This document shows positions 6,373-12,036 of a DNA stretch of 12,242 bases, piece by piece. The stretch spans positions 1 to 12,242 of the forward strand of contig CALMPQ010000029.1 in NCBI GenBank assembly GCA_937872005.1. Reading direction: 5' to 3'. Both the position numbers and the translations under genes were made by a program. How positions within the stretch are numbered: position 1 is the first letter of the stretch; each line of letters starts with the position of its first letter. The notes beneath the pieces are model-generated. The model ran no database searches. It saw only the letters and a list, made by a program, of their open reading frames with translations, and was not told the origin of the DNA. The DNA comes from an uncultured Propioniciclava sp. Lineage in GTDB: Bacteria > Actinomycetota > Actinomycetes > Propionibacteriales > Propionibacteriaceae.

Positions 6373-6411
6373 GCGCTCGCGGGCAGGCTGAGCCCATGGC
6401 TGAGCGTGTGA
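6354..6411 (+). repeat. 59-base near-duplicate, copy A (PIN 3' end plus five pyruvate-kinase-like codons)
   Basis: This stretch aligns with 8531-8589 with five mismatches and one single-base gap (counted by eye). Copy A covers the end of the PIN gene, the spacer, and ATGGCTGAGCGTGTGA (6396-6411), the same bases that open the pyruvate kinase gene at 8574. In copy A the frame from 6396 has no matching protein after five codons. It is best read as the left junction of a segmental duplication. Confidence 0.75.
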
Positions 6412-6445
6412 GTCGCCGTGCGCGGTTGAGTCGGCACAATGGGGT

Positions 6446-6883
6446 ATGCGCGCCCTCGCCCTCGCCCTGGTGTTCTTCGCCGAGCTCGCCGCTTGGGCGG
6501 CCTACGCATTTGTTGCGTACTGGTACTTCGGTGCAGGGACGTGGGGTTGGGTCGCCGCGGCAGTCGCGTTCGCGGTCGTGACCCTGGTCTGGGGTGTGCT
6601 TGCCTCGCCCAGGTCGCGGGCGCCCCATGCGGTCAAGGTGGCCACCAAGGTCGTGGTCTACGTCGCAGCGATCCTGCTGTTGGTGATGATTCTCGGTGCC
6701 CTCGTGCTTGCGGCTACGCTCGCCATCCTGGCCGTGGTCGGGCACGTCGGCGTGGCGGTCACGGGCGCGACCCCCGAGCATGCCTTCAGGGCGCCCCTGC
6801 CCGCCGATCAGGAGGTCAGGCGTGGATCAGTTCGATCCGGCACCGAATCCCCGGTGCGGCGGCCAACCGCCGGTCAGCCGTGA
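6446..6883 (+). CDS. YrdB/DUF2568-like integral membrane protein
   Basis: A 145-residue membrane protein with about four hydrophobic helices between residues 3 and 112. The pattern FFAELAAWAAY...VTLVWGVLASPRSRAP...VVVYVAAILLL resembles DUF2568 (YrdB family), small membrane proteins of unknown function. The ATG at 6446 lacks a Shine-Dalgarno sequence, but CACAAT (6435-6440) sits 5 bases upstream and could be a -10 box for a leaderless message. The family is usually about 110-120 residues. Here the charged tail from about residue 118 (DQEVRRGSVRSGTESPVRRPTAGQP) is largely encoded antisense to the opposing PIN gene (68-base overlap), so the original C-terminus may have been altered when that module arrived. 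It sits between two toxin-antitoxin pairs with no evident functional link. Confidence 0.78.
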   Translation: MRALALALVFFAELAAWAAYAFVAYWYFGAGTWGWVAAAVAFAVVTLVWGVLASPRSRAPHAVKVATKVVVYVAAILLLVMILGALVLAATLAILAVVGHVGVAVTGATPEHAFRAPLPADQEVRRGSVRSGTESPVRRPTAGQP

Positions 6884-7199
6884 CCAGCGGGACGCCGTGG
6901 GATTCGGCGGCGGCCACGAACAGGGCGTCGTAGGCGGACAAGTTGTCACGAAGCCCCCAGGCCCGGGGGAGCAGGCCTGGCATGGGGAGCCGGTCGACGG
7001 CGAGGCGTTGCCACACACCCAGGAGCCGGGACGCGTCGGCCTCGGCCAGCTTGCGCCCCAGGGTGAGGCCACGAAGCGCGTGCACGACCTCGGCGTCGAT
7101 CACGTGCGGGGCGAGCAGCCGACGGTCGTCGATCGCCGCGCGTGCGCTGTCATGCCCCAAGAGCGCAGCGATGACCGTTGAGGTGTCGACGACGATCAC
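6816..7199 (-). CDS. vapC: PIN-domain ribonuclease toxin (VapC), second module
   Basis: A 127-residue PIN-domain protein and probable RNase toxin. The four acidic residues are present: D5 in VVDTSTVIAALLG, E37 in HVIDAEVVHALRG, D91 in LSAYDALFVAAAE and D109 in PLVTADRRL. It differs clearly from the PIN protein at 5953, so it is a separate VapC lineage, not a recent copy. It starts at GTG 7199, sharing a GTGA overlap with the antitoxin stop (TGA at 7198-7196), which indicates translational coupling. Its 3' end overlaps the DUF2568-like gene by 68 bases on the opposite strand. Confidence 0.93.
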   Translation of the reverse strand: MIVVDTSTVIAALLGHDSARAAIDDRRLLAPHVIDAEVVHALRGLTLGRKLAEADASRLLGVWQRLAVDRLPMPGLLPRAWGLRDNLSAYDALFVAAAESHGVPLVTADRRLAAAPGIRCRIELIHA

Positions 7200-7414
7200 C
7201 GGTCACGGCCCGATCGGACTGCCTCCACGACATCATCGAGCGACACCTCGACGGTGGGTTGGTTCCACAGCAGATCGGCGTTGGCTCGGAAGGCCACCGC
7301 CGCTTGGAGTTCGCGCACGGCCACGGCGCTCACCGACATCGACTCGCGCCGAGCCAGCTCCTCGAGCGCGGCACCCACCTCGTCCGGAACATTGCGCAGG
7401 TACAACGTCTTCAT
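7196..7414 (-). CDS. vapB: RHH/FitA-type antitoxin (VapB), second module
   Basis: A 72-residue putative antitoxin for the PIN toxin it overlaps. The N-terminus MKTLYLRNVPDEVGAALEELARRESMSVSAVAVREL is a ribbon-helix-helix domain of the FitA/Arc class found in many VapB proteins; the C-terminal half (NQPTVEVSLDDVVEAVRSGRDR) would bind the toxin. The ATG at 7414 is preferred over the in-frame ATG at 7432 because family proteins begin with this strand, and because the AT-rich sequence just upstream (TATCATTATG on the - strand) can supply a -10 box for a leaderless message. The operon is divergent from the Cys-rich paralog B. Confidence 0.87.
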   Translation of the reverse strand: MKTLYLRNVPDEVGAALEELARRESMSVSAVAVRELQAAVAFRANADLLWNQPTVEVSLDDVVEAVRSGRDR

Positions 7415-7416
7415 GT

Positions 7417-7428
7417 TGCATAATGATA
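7417..7428 (-). promoter_or_regulatory. AT-rich -10 region of the second vapBC operon
   Basis: On the - strand, TATCAT followed by TATGCA lies immediately upstream of the antitoxin ATG (7414), in otherwise GC-rich DNA. TATCAT (7428-7423) ends 8 bases before the ATG; CATTAT, offset by three bases, ends 5 before it. Either fits a leaderless transcript. A loose TTGC...GCAA symmetry surrounds the region but is too weak to call an operator. Confidence 0.4.
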
Positions 7429-7508
7429 GCAATCAGCGACGTCAGCGCCGCCCTTACCCAGAAGACTCCGCACCTGCGGGGTCGACCGACCAGGGTGGGC
7501 GGGCCAAG

Positions 7509-7523
7509 AGTTGTCCACAGATT
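7509..7523 (+). promoter_or_regulatory. DnaA-box-containing leader element, copy 2
   Basis: AGTTGTCCACAGATT is identical to 4697-4711 and contains a perfect TTGTCCACA (7511-7519) 53 bases before the ATG at 7573. Flanking sequence on both sides is otherwise different from copy 1 apart from a few bases, so this 15-mer seems to be the conserved part of the leader. Confidence 0.6.
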
Positions 7524-7572
7524 GGGGGACGGGTGGGGTCAGGGCGTCCCGTTGCACACCATGCTGGTCCGC

Positions 7573-8508
7573 ATGACCCTTGTGCTACCCACCCTTAGCC
7601 AGCGAGACGACGTCGAAGACGTCCTCTCGGAGATCCTTCGCCTCGGACGCCCTCGCCCCGGCACCACTCTCGTGGCGGTGATCGAACTCGCGACCGGGAC
7701 CGTGCGGCACATCGACCACCTGCTGACCCCCGAACCCCTGCCCGACGACGCCTGTGACCTGGGCAGTGAGCTGGCGAGCCTGATGAGCCCCACCCTGTGC
7801 GGCTTGGCCCAAGCCGCAGTCCCGCCCCGCCCGTGGCAGGAGGGGTTCGGCTGGGCCGTCCCCGACCAGGAGCTGATCACGGTGGTGTGCCGTGAGGGCG
7901 AACCCTTCCCGTCCCCCGTTGAGGAGCAGTTCTTCTGGGGCTGGCGCTACAGCAACCACCTGACGGCTGCATTCCACGGTGACGTGTACGTGGTGACGCC
8001 GACGGGGTGGGCCGGGTTGTTGGGCGGTGAGGGTGAGTGGCCGGCGCTCCCGCCGTTGGTCGAGGGGCCTGACATCGACCTGGTCCAATTCCCCGAGTTG
8101 GCCGAGCGTCGTGCACTCCTCGTCGATCCGATCGTGCGCGAGGCGGCAGCCATCCTTGCCGAGACCACCTTGACCGAGGCTGTTCCTGAGCGTGGCGAAT
8201 GCATCATCTGCTACGGGTGGCGCCTGATGACCATGCTGGGGTGCGATCGCACGTTGCGGATCGCTCAGCGATTCCGGGACGTGGCGGCGCCCCGCGCGAA
8301 GAAGCTCGAGGCCACCTGGGCGCGTCGCGGCGTGACGTGCGACTGCCAACTGCTCGAGGCGCACGGCATTCCGCGCCACATCGTCGAAGAGGAGTACGCC
8401 GCCCGGGAGGCGGACCCCGACCGGCCCATCACCGCCTCGCCGCCCTGCCTCGGCGTGCGGAAGGGCTCGGCCCAACCGTGCGCCACATGGGTCGAGTTCC
8501 CTCGGTGA
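7573..8508 (+). CDS. Cys-rich protein with DUF2695-like C-terminus, paralog B
   Basis: A 311-residue paralog of the protein at 4760, alignable over its whole length (for example LMSPTL, ELITVVCREGEP, EEQFFWGW, HGDVYVVTPTGWAGLLGGEGE). The cysteine pattern is retained with almost the same spacing: C210-x2-C213, C224 (GCD), C256-D-C258, C292 and C303, then W306. The stretch CDRTLRIAQRF...CDCQLL resembles DUF2695. Two in-frame ATGs exist, 7561 and 7573; I choose 7573 because it keeps the same distance from the DnaA-box element as paralog A. No clear Shine-Dalgarno sequence is visible. Unlike paralog A, no toxin-antitoxin gene follows directly; instead there is a 65-base gap with a scar-like repeat, then pyruvate kinase. 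The two copies are well diverged, so the duplication is old. Function unknown. Confidence 0.85.
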   Translation: MTLVLPTLSQRDDVEDVLSEILRLGRPRPGTTLVAVIELATGTVRHIDHLLTPEPLPDDACDLGSELASLMSPTLCGLAQAAVPPRPWQEGFGWAVPDQELITVVCREGEPFPSPVEEQFFWGWRYSNHLTAAFHGDVYVVTPTGWAGLLGGEGEWPALPPLVEGPDIDLVQFPELAERRALLVDPIVREAAAILAETTLTEAVPERGECIICYGWRLMTMLGCDRTLRIAQRFRDVAAPRAKKLEATWARRGVTCDCQLLEAHGIPRHIVEEEYAAREADPDRPITASPPCLGVRKGSAQPCATWVEFPR

Positions 8509-8530
8509 TGGCGTGAGCCCTGCGCCCCGA

Positions 8531-8589
8531 GCACCAGTTCTTCGGGGGAGCGCTCTCTGGCAGGCTGAGCCGCATGGCTGAGCGTGTGA
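8531..8589 (+). repeat. 59-base near-duplicate, copy B (PIN scar plus pyruvate kinase start)
   Basis: Near-identical to 6354-6411. Here the part equivalent to the PIN C-terminus (CACCAGTTCTTCGGG) is non-coding and follows the stop of the Cys-rich paralog B by about 22 bases, while the right part is the real beginning of the pyruvate kinase gene (ATG 8574). This looks like the deletion scar of a former toxin gene. Confidence 0.75.
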
Positions 8590-10382
8590 TGTCGTTGGAC
8601 GAATTGAACAGCGCCCTGCGAGACCTGCACGCCGATCTGCTGCGCGCAGAGGTCGCGTCGGCGGGGCTGATCGACGCCGTCCAGACGCAGCACCGGGAGA
8701 GCGCGCGCAACCTCATTCACTACGTGGCCGCGCGCCAGCACGATCTGCGCCCGCTGCAGGCGTCCTTGGCCGCCTACGGCCTGTCGAGCCTGGGTCGCAT
8801 GGAGTCGATCGTCCGGCCTTGGATCGAGACCGTCATCGAAACCGTGGACTCCCTCGCCACCGGGCGCCCTCGCCACGGCATCTGGGGCGACCTCGACGGC
8901 GGCACCCGTTTGCTGCTGCGCAATCGCGACGACGTGCTGGGCGCCGTGCACGGCCACGACGACCGCATCACCCACATCATGGTCACCATGCCGTCGGAGG
9001 CCGCCGACGACCCCGGGCTCGTCCAGCGCATGGGGGCCGCCGGCATGGACGTCGCCCGCATCAACTGCGCCCACGACGGCCCCGCCGAATGGGCCCGCAT
9101 GATCGCGGCGGTGCGCGCCCTGCCCGGTGGCGTCCGCGTGGCGATGGACCTGGGCGGCCCCAAGGTCCGCACCGGTCCGCTCGAGCAGGGGCCGAAAGTG
9201 GTCAAGGTGCGTCCGCAGCGCAACGACCGAGGTGAGGTCGAGCGCCCCGTGCGCGTCTTGCTGGCTGGGCTTGTCGATGCCCCGTTGGCTGAGCCTGTCG
9301 AAGCCGTCATCCCCGTGACCTGGGCCGAGCCTGCCGCAGCCCGGGGCGTCCGGGTGGGGGACGAGCTGCGCCTGACCGACGCCCGCGGGCGCGCACGTGA
9401 GCTGCGCGTGCTGACCGTCTCCGACGCGGGGGTGGTGGTGGGGTTCGACCGCACCACCTACTTCGAGACCGGCCTACAGATCAAAGGCCCGGACGCCGCG
9501 GCCACCGTCGGCGACCTGCCCGAGGTGCGGCAGCACCTGTTCGTGCGCGCGGGGGACGAACTGCGCCTGCAGCGCAGCCTCGAACCGCAGCCGGCGACGC
9601 AGGTCGGTCCGCACCGCATCGGGTGCACGCTGGAGGAGGTGTTCACCGACGCGCGGCCCGGCGAGCGCATCCTGTTCGACGACGGCAAGATCGCCGGGAC
9701 CATCCGGGAGGTCACGCCCGACGAGCTCGTCGTCGACGTGGAGCGCGCCGGCGCGGGCATCAAACTGCGCGCTGAGAAGGGCATCAACCTCCCCGACACG
9801 ACGCTGCGGATCCCGGCGCTCACGGCGTCCGACCGGGCGAACCTGCCGTTCGTGGCCGCCCACGCCGACCTGGTGAGCCTGTCGTTCGTGCAGTCGCCGG
9901 CCGACGTGGCCGACCTGATCGCCGAGCTCGAGGCCCTCGACGCCACCGGCATCGGCATCACCCTGAAGATCGAGACCGGCCCGGCGTTCGAGGCGCTGCC
10001 GCAGATGCTGCTGGAGGCCATGCGCTGGGGCGACGTCGGCGTCATGATCGCTCGCGGCGACCTCGCTGTCGAGCTCGGGTTCGAGCGGCTGGCCGAGGTG
10101 CAGGAGGAGATCCTGTGGCTGTGCGAGGCCGCGCACGTGCCGGTGATCTGGGCGACGCAGGTGCTCGACACCTTGGCGCGCACGGGCCTGCCGTCGCGGT
10201 CCGAGGTCACCGACGCCGCGATGGGACGCCGTGCCGAGGCGGTCATGCTGAACAAGGGGCCTTTCATCGTGGAGGCCATCGAGGCGCTGGAATCGATCCT
10301 CGACCGCATGGGTGGGCACGTCGAGAAGAAGCGCTCGCTGCTACGGCCCCTGGCGTCCTTCGACCTGAAGGCCGACCGCTGA
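8574..10382 (+). CDS. Long-form pyruvate kinase-like protein lacking the C-terminal domain
   Basis: A 602-residue cytoplasmic pyruvate kinase-family protein. Residues about 7-105 are a helical N-terminal extension (SARNLIHYVAAR...YGLSSLGRMES). The catalytic barrel follows, with MDVARINCAHD (158-168), MDLGGPKVRTG (191-201), KGINLPDTTLRIPAL, KIETG (K465, E467), RGDLAVELG (R494-D496) and WATQVLDTLARTGLPSRSEVTDAA. The usual NFSHG potassium/ATP-site motif reads NCAHD, and the usual GETA region reads NKGPF. The regulatory C-terminal domain is absent. Such long, tail-less forms occur in actinobacteria; whether they make pyruvate and ATP from PEP and ADP in vivo is uncertain. The B-domain loop contains an in-frame tandem repeat (231-246). 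The ATG at 8574 is used; 8589 is an alternative. The 3' end overlaps the TetR gene by 42 bases. Confidence 0.88.
   Translation: MAERVMSLDELNSALRDLHADLLRAEVASAGLIDAVQTQHRESARNLIHYVAARQHDLRPLQASLAAYGLSSLGRMESIVRPWIETVIETVDSLATGRPRHGIWGDLDGGTRLLLRNRDDVLGAVHGHDDRITHIMVTMPSEAADDPGLVQRMGAAGMDVARINCAHDGPAEWARMIAAVRALPGGVRVAMDLGGPKVRTGPLEQGPKVVKVRPQRNDRGEVERPVRVLLAGLVDAPLAEPVEAVIPVTWAEPAAARGVRVGDELRLTDARGRARELRVLTVSDAGVVVGFDRTTYFETGLQIKGPDAAATVGDLPEVRQHLFVRAGDELRLQRSLEPQPATQVGPHRIGCTLEEVFTDARPGERILFDDGKIAGTIREVTPDELVVDVERAGAGIKLRAEKGINLPDTTLRIPALTASDRANLPFVAAHADLVSLSFVQSPADVADLIAELEALDATGIGITLKIETGPAFEALPQMLLEAMRWGDVGVMIARGDLAVELGFERLAEVQEEILWLCEAAHVPVIWATQVLDTLARTGLPSRSEVTDAAMGRRAEAVMLNKGPFIVEAIEALESILDRMGGHVEKKRSLLRPLASFDLKADR
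9262..9305 (+). repeat. Tandem 24-base repeat inside the pyruvate kinase gene
   Basis: TGGCTGGGCTTGTCGATGCC (9262-9281) and TGGCTGAGCCTGTCGAAGCC (9286-9305) differ at three positions and lie 24 bases apart, so they encode in-frame eight-residue units AGLVDAPL and AEPVEAVI. The second unit resembles the dispersed GGCTGAGCCTGTCGAAGC-type repeats I recall from high-GC genomes, suggesting a small repeat landed in a tolerant surface loop. Confidence 0.6.
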
Positions 10383-11012
10383 GAGGCGCTGCTCCAAGGC
10401 GTCGAGGATAAGGTCGAGCCCGATCACGAACTCGTCGGAGTATGCGTAGTCGGGCCCGACCTGGGCCGCGATGAACGTGGCCAGGTGAGGGTAGTCGTCG
10501 GTGGGCAGTGCGAGGGCCTCCACGAACTCCTCCGCCGACTCGCCGGGCTCGAACGGCAGCGTCTGCTCGGTGAGGACGAAGCCGAACACGTAGGCGTCCA
10601 GCGCCGAGAACGCCGTGGCGGCCAGCGGGACCGGGAATCCCGCACCCAGCAGGCACCCCAGCACGGCGTCGTGGTTGCGCAGCGTGGCCGGGCCGGGGGA
10701 GCGGCGCGACTCGATGAGGCCCAGCCCCCACGGGTGGGCGGACAGGGTGGCACGGGCGTCCACCCAGCGCCGGGTCAGCGCTTCGCGCCACGGCAGGGAC
10801 GGGTCGGGCAGGGGGATGCGGTCGAACACCCAATCGGCGAGCGCGTCGAGCAACGCCTCCTTGTTGGCCACGTGGTGGTACAGCGACATGGCCTCGACGC
10901 CGAGCTCGCGGGCCACCGTGCGCATGCTGACGCCGGTCAGTCCCGAAGCGTCGGCGACGCGGGCGGCGGCGTCCACGATGCTCTCAGGGGAGAGTCCGGG
11001 TCGGGTCTGCAT
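10341..11012 (-). CDS. TetR-family transcriptional repressor
   Basis: A 223-residue TetR-family regulator. Residues about 10-58 are the helix-turn-helix domain (IVDAAARVADASGLTGVSMRTVARELGVEAMSLYHHVANKEALLDALADWVF), with SLYHHVANKEALLDAL the classic TetR recognition region. The rest is an all-helical ligand-binding and dimer domain of the TetR_C type (WREALTRRWVDARATLSAHPW...). The ATG at 11012 has a strong ribosome-binding site (AGGAGG, 11022-11017, 4-base spacer). It is divergent from the MDR oxidoreductase, and two near-identical operator-like sites lie between the genes, so it very probably represses both. The ligand is unknown. Its C-terminal codons overlap the end of the pyruvate kinase gene by 42 bases. 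Confidence 0.93.
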   Translation of the reverse strand: MQTRPGLSPESIVDAAARVADASGLTGVSMRTVARELGVEAMSLYHHVANKEALLDALADWVFDRIPLPDPSLPWREALTRRWVDARATLSAHPWGLGLIESRRSPGPATLRNHDAVLGCLLGAGFPVPLAATAFSALDAYVFGFVLTEQTLPFEPGESAEEFVEALALPTDDYPHLATFIAAQVGPDYAYSDEFVIGLDLILDALEQRLSAVGLQVEGRQGP

Positions 11013-11021
11013 GCATCCTCC

Positions 11022-11051
11022 TTGCGTGACTTACGGTCGTAAGGTTAGCAT
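11022..11051 (+). promoter_or_regulatory. Promoter of the MDR gene with an embedded TetR operator
   Basis: A possible -35 TTGCGT (11022-11027), an 18-base spacer and the -10 TAGCAT (11046-11051) point + toward the MDR gene; the -10 ends 6 bases before the ATG at 11058, as in leaderless messages. The operator-like palindrome lies between the two hexamers, so bound repressor would block RNA polymerase. Confidence 0.55.
11030..11043. promoter_or_regulatory. TetR operator, site 1
   Basis: CTTACGGTCGTAAG has perfect 6-base arms around a 2-base centre. It lies between the divergent TetR and MDR genes and between the -35 and -10 of the MDR promoter. With its flanks it matches site 2, 35 bases further on, at 18 of 22 positions. 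Confidence 0.72.
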
Positions 11052-11057
11052 CGCACC

Positions 11058-12035
11058 ATGACGACTTACACCCGTAAGGTAAGCGCGATGCGGGCCGCGG
11101 TGCACGACACCTTCGGCGGCCCCGAGGTGCTGCGCATCGAGGACCGCCCGATCCCGACGCCCAGCCCCAGGGAGGTGCTCGTGCGCGTCGTCGCCGCCAG
11201 CGTGAACTCGGCCGACTCCCGCATCCGCGGGCGCCGGTTCCCCCGGGGGTTCGGCGGGGTGGCGCCGCTCATGTTCGGGGTGCGGCTGCCGCGCATCCCA
11301 GTGCTGGGCGGGAGCTTCTCGGGGGTGGTCGAGGCCGTCGGCGCGGACGTCACCGGCGTCGCTCCCGGTGACGTCGTGGCCGGCACCACCGGCATGGCGA
11401 TGGGGGCGCACGCCGAGTTCGTGGCCGTGCGCGCCGACCGCGTCGTGCCGGTGCCCGAGGGGGTGAGCCACGACGACGCCGCCGGCGTCATCTTCGGTGG
11501 CCTGACCGCGCTGTGGTTCCTCCGCGACCGGGCGGAGGTGCAACTGGGGCGCAGTGTCCTGGTCGTGGGGGCGTCCGGGGCGGTGGGCACGATGGCGGTG
11601 CAACTGGCGAGGCTGGCGGGGGCGTCCGTCACGGGGGTCTGCTCGGCGGCCAACGCCGACCTGGTGCGCTCGCTCGGCGCTGAGCGCGTCATCGACCACC
11701 GCGCCGTCGACGTCACGACGCTGCCCGACCGGTTCGATGTGGTGCTGGACGCCGTGGGGGTCCTGGACCGTCATACCGGACGCCGGCTGCTCACTCCCGA
11801 CGGGGTGCTGCTGTTGGCGGTGGCCAGCCTGGCCGACACCGTGCTGGCCCGCGGCAATGTCAAGGCCGGCAGTGGTCCCGAGCGTGCCTCCGACCTCGCT
11901 CACCTGCTCGATCTTGTCGCGAAGGGGGAGGTGCGGGTCGTCCTCGACGACGTGCTGCCCCTCGACCGCATCGCCGAAGCCCACGCCCGCGTCGACTCCG
12001 GCCGCAAGGTCGGCAGCCTGATCGTCAGGCCCTGA
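11058..12035 (+). CDS. Zinc-independent MDR oxidoreductase (quinone oxidoreductase-like)
   Basis: A 325-residue NAD(P)H-dependent oxidoreductase of the medium-chain dehydrogenase/reductase superfamily, closest to the zeta-crystallin/NADPH:quinone reductase class. Visible parts are the GroES-like N-terminal domain (FGGPEVLRIEDRPIPTPSPREVLVRVVAASVNSADSRIRGR), the LGGSFSGVVEAVG segment, the nucleotide-binding turn VVGASGAVGTMAVQLARLAG (about residues 169-188), and a C-terminal end DRIAEAHARVDSGRKVGSLIV. The catalytic zinc cysteines are absent, typical of this class. Family-like sequence begins at the ATG 11088 (MRAAVHDTFGG), which may be the true start. I give 11058 because the TAGCAT -10 box places a leaderless start there; the first 10 codons overlap operator site 2. 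It is probably repressed by the divergent TetR protein and co-transcribed with the next gene. Confidence 0.9.
   Translation: MTTYTRKVSAMRAAVHDTFGGPEVLRIEDRPIPTPSPREVLVRVVAASVNSADSRIRGRRFPRGFGGVAPLMFGVRLPRIPVLGGSFSGVVEAVGADVTGVAPGDVVAGTTGMAMGAHAEFVAVRADRVVPVPEGVSHDDAAGVIFGGLTALWFLRDRAEVQLGRSVLVVGASGAVGTMAVQLARLAGASVTGVCSAANADLVRSLGAERVIDHRAVDVTTLPDRFDVVLDAVGVLDRHTGRRLLTPDGVLLLAVASLADTVLARGNVKAGSGPERASDLAHLLDLVAKGEVRVVLDDVLPLDRIAEAHARVDSGRKVGSLIVRP
11065..11078. promoter_or_regulatory. TetR operator, site 2
   Basis: CTTACACCCGTAAG (5-base arms, 4-base centre) is the second copy of the operator-like site, offset 35 bases from site 1. The surrounding GACTTAC...CGTAAGGT-AGC is shared. It falls inside the first codons of the MDR gene if translation starts at 11058, or in its leader if translation starts at 11088. 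Confidence 0.7.
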
Positions 12036-12036
12036 C

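Noticed and set aside
6396..6581. ATG at 6396 (MAERV) as the start of a small gene
   Set aside because: Only the first five codons match the pyruvate kinase start as part of the 59-base duplicate; the rest is a shifted reading of the DUF2568-like gene.
4697..7523. A replication origin indicated by DnaA boxes
   Set aside because: There are only two boxes nearly 3 kb apart, no AT-rich unwinding region and no dnaA/dnaN nearby.
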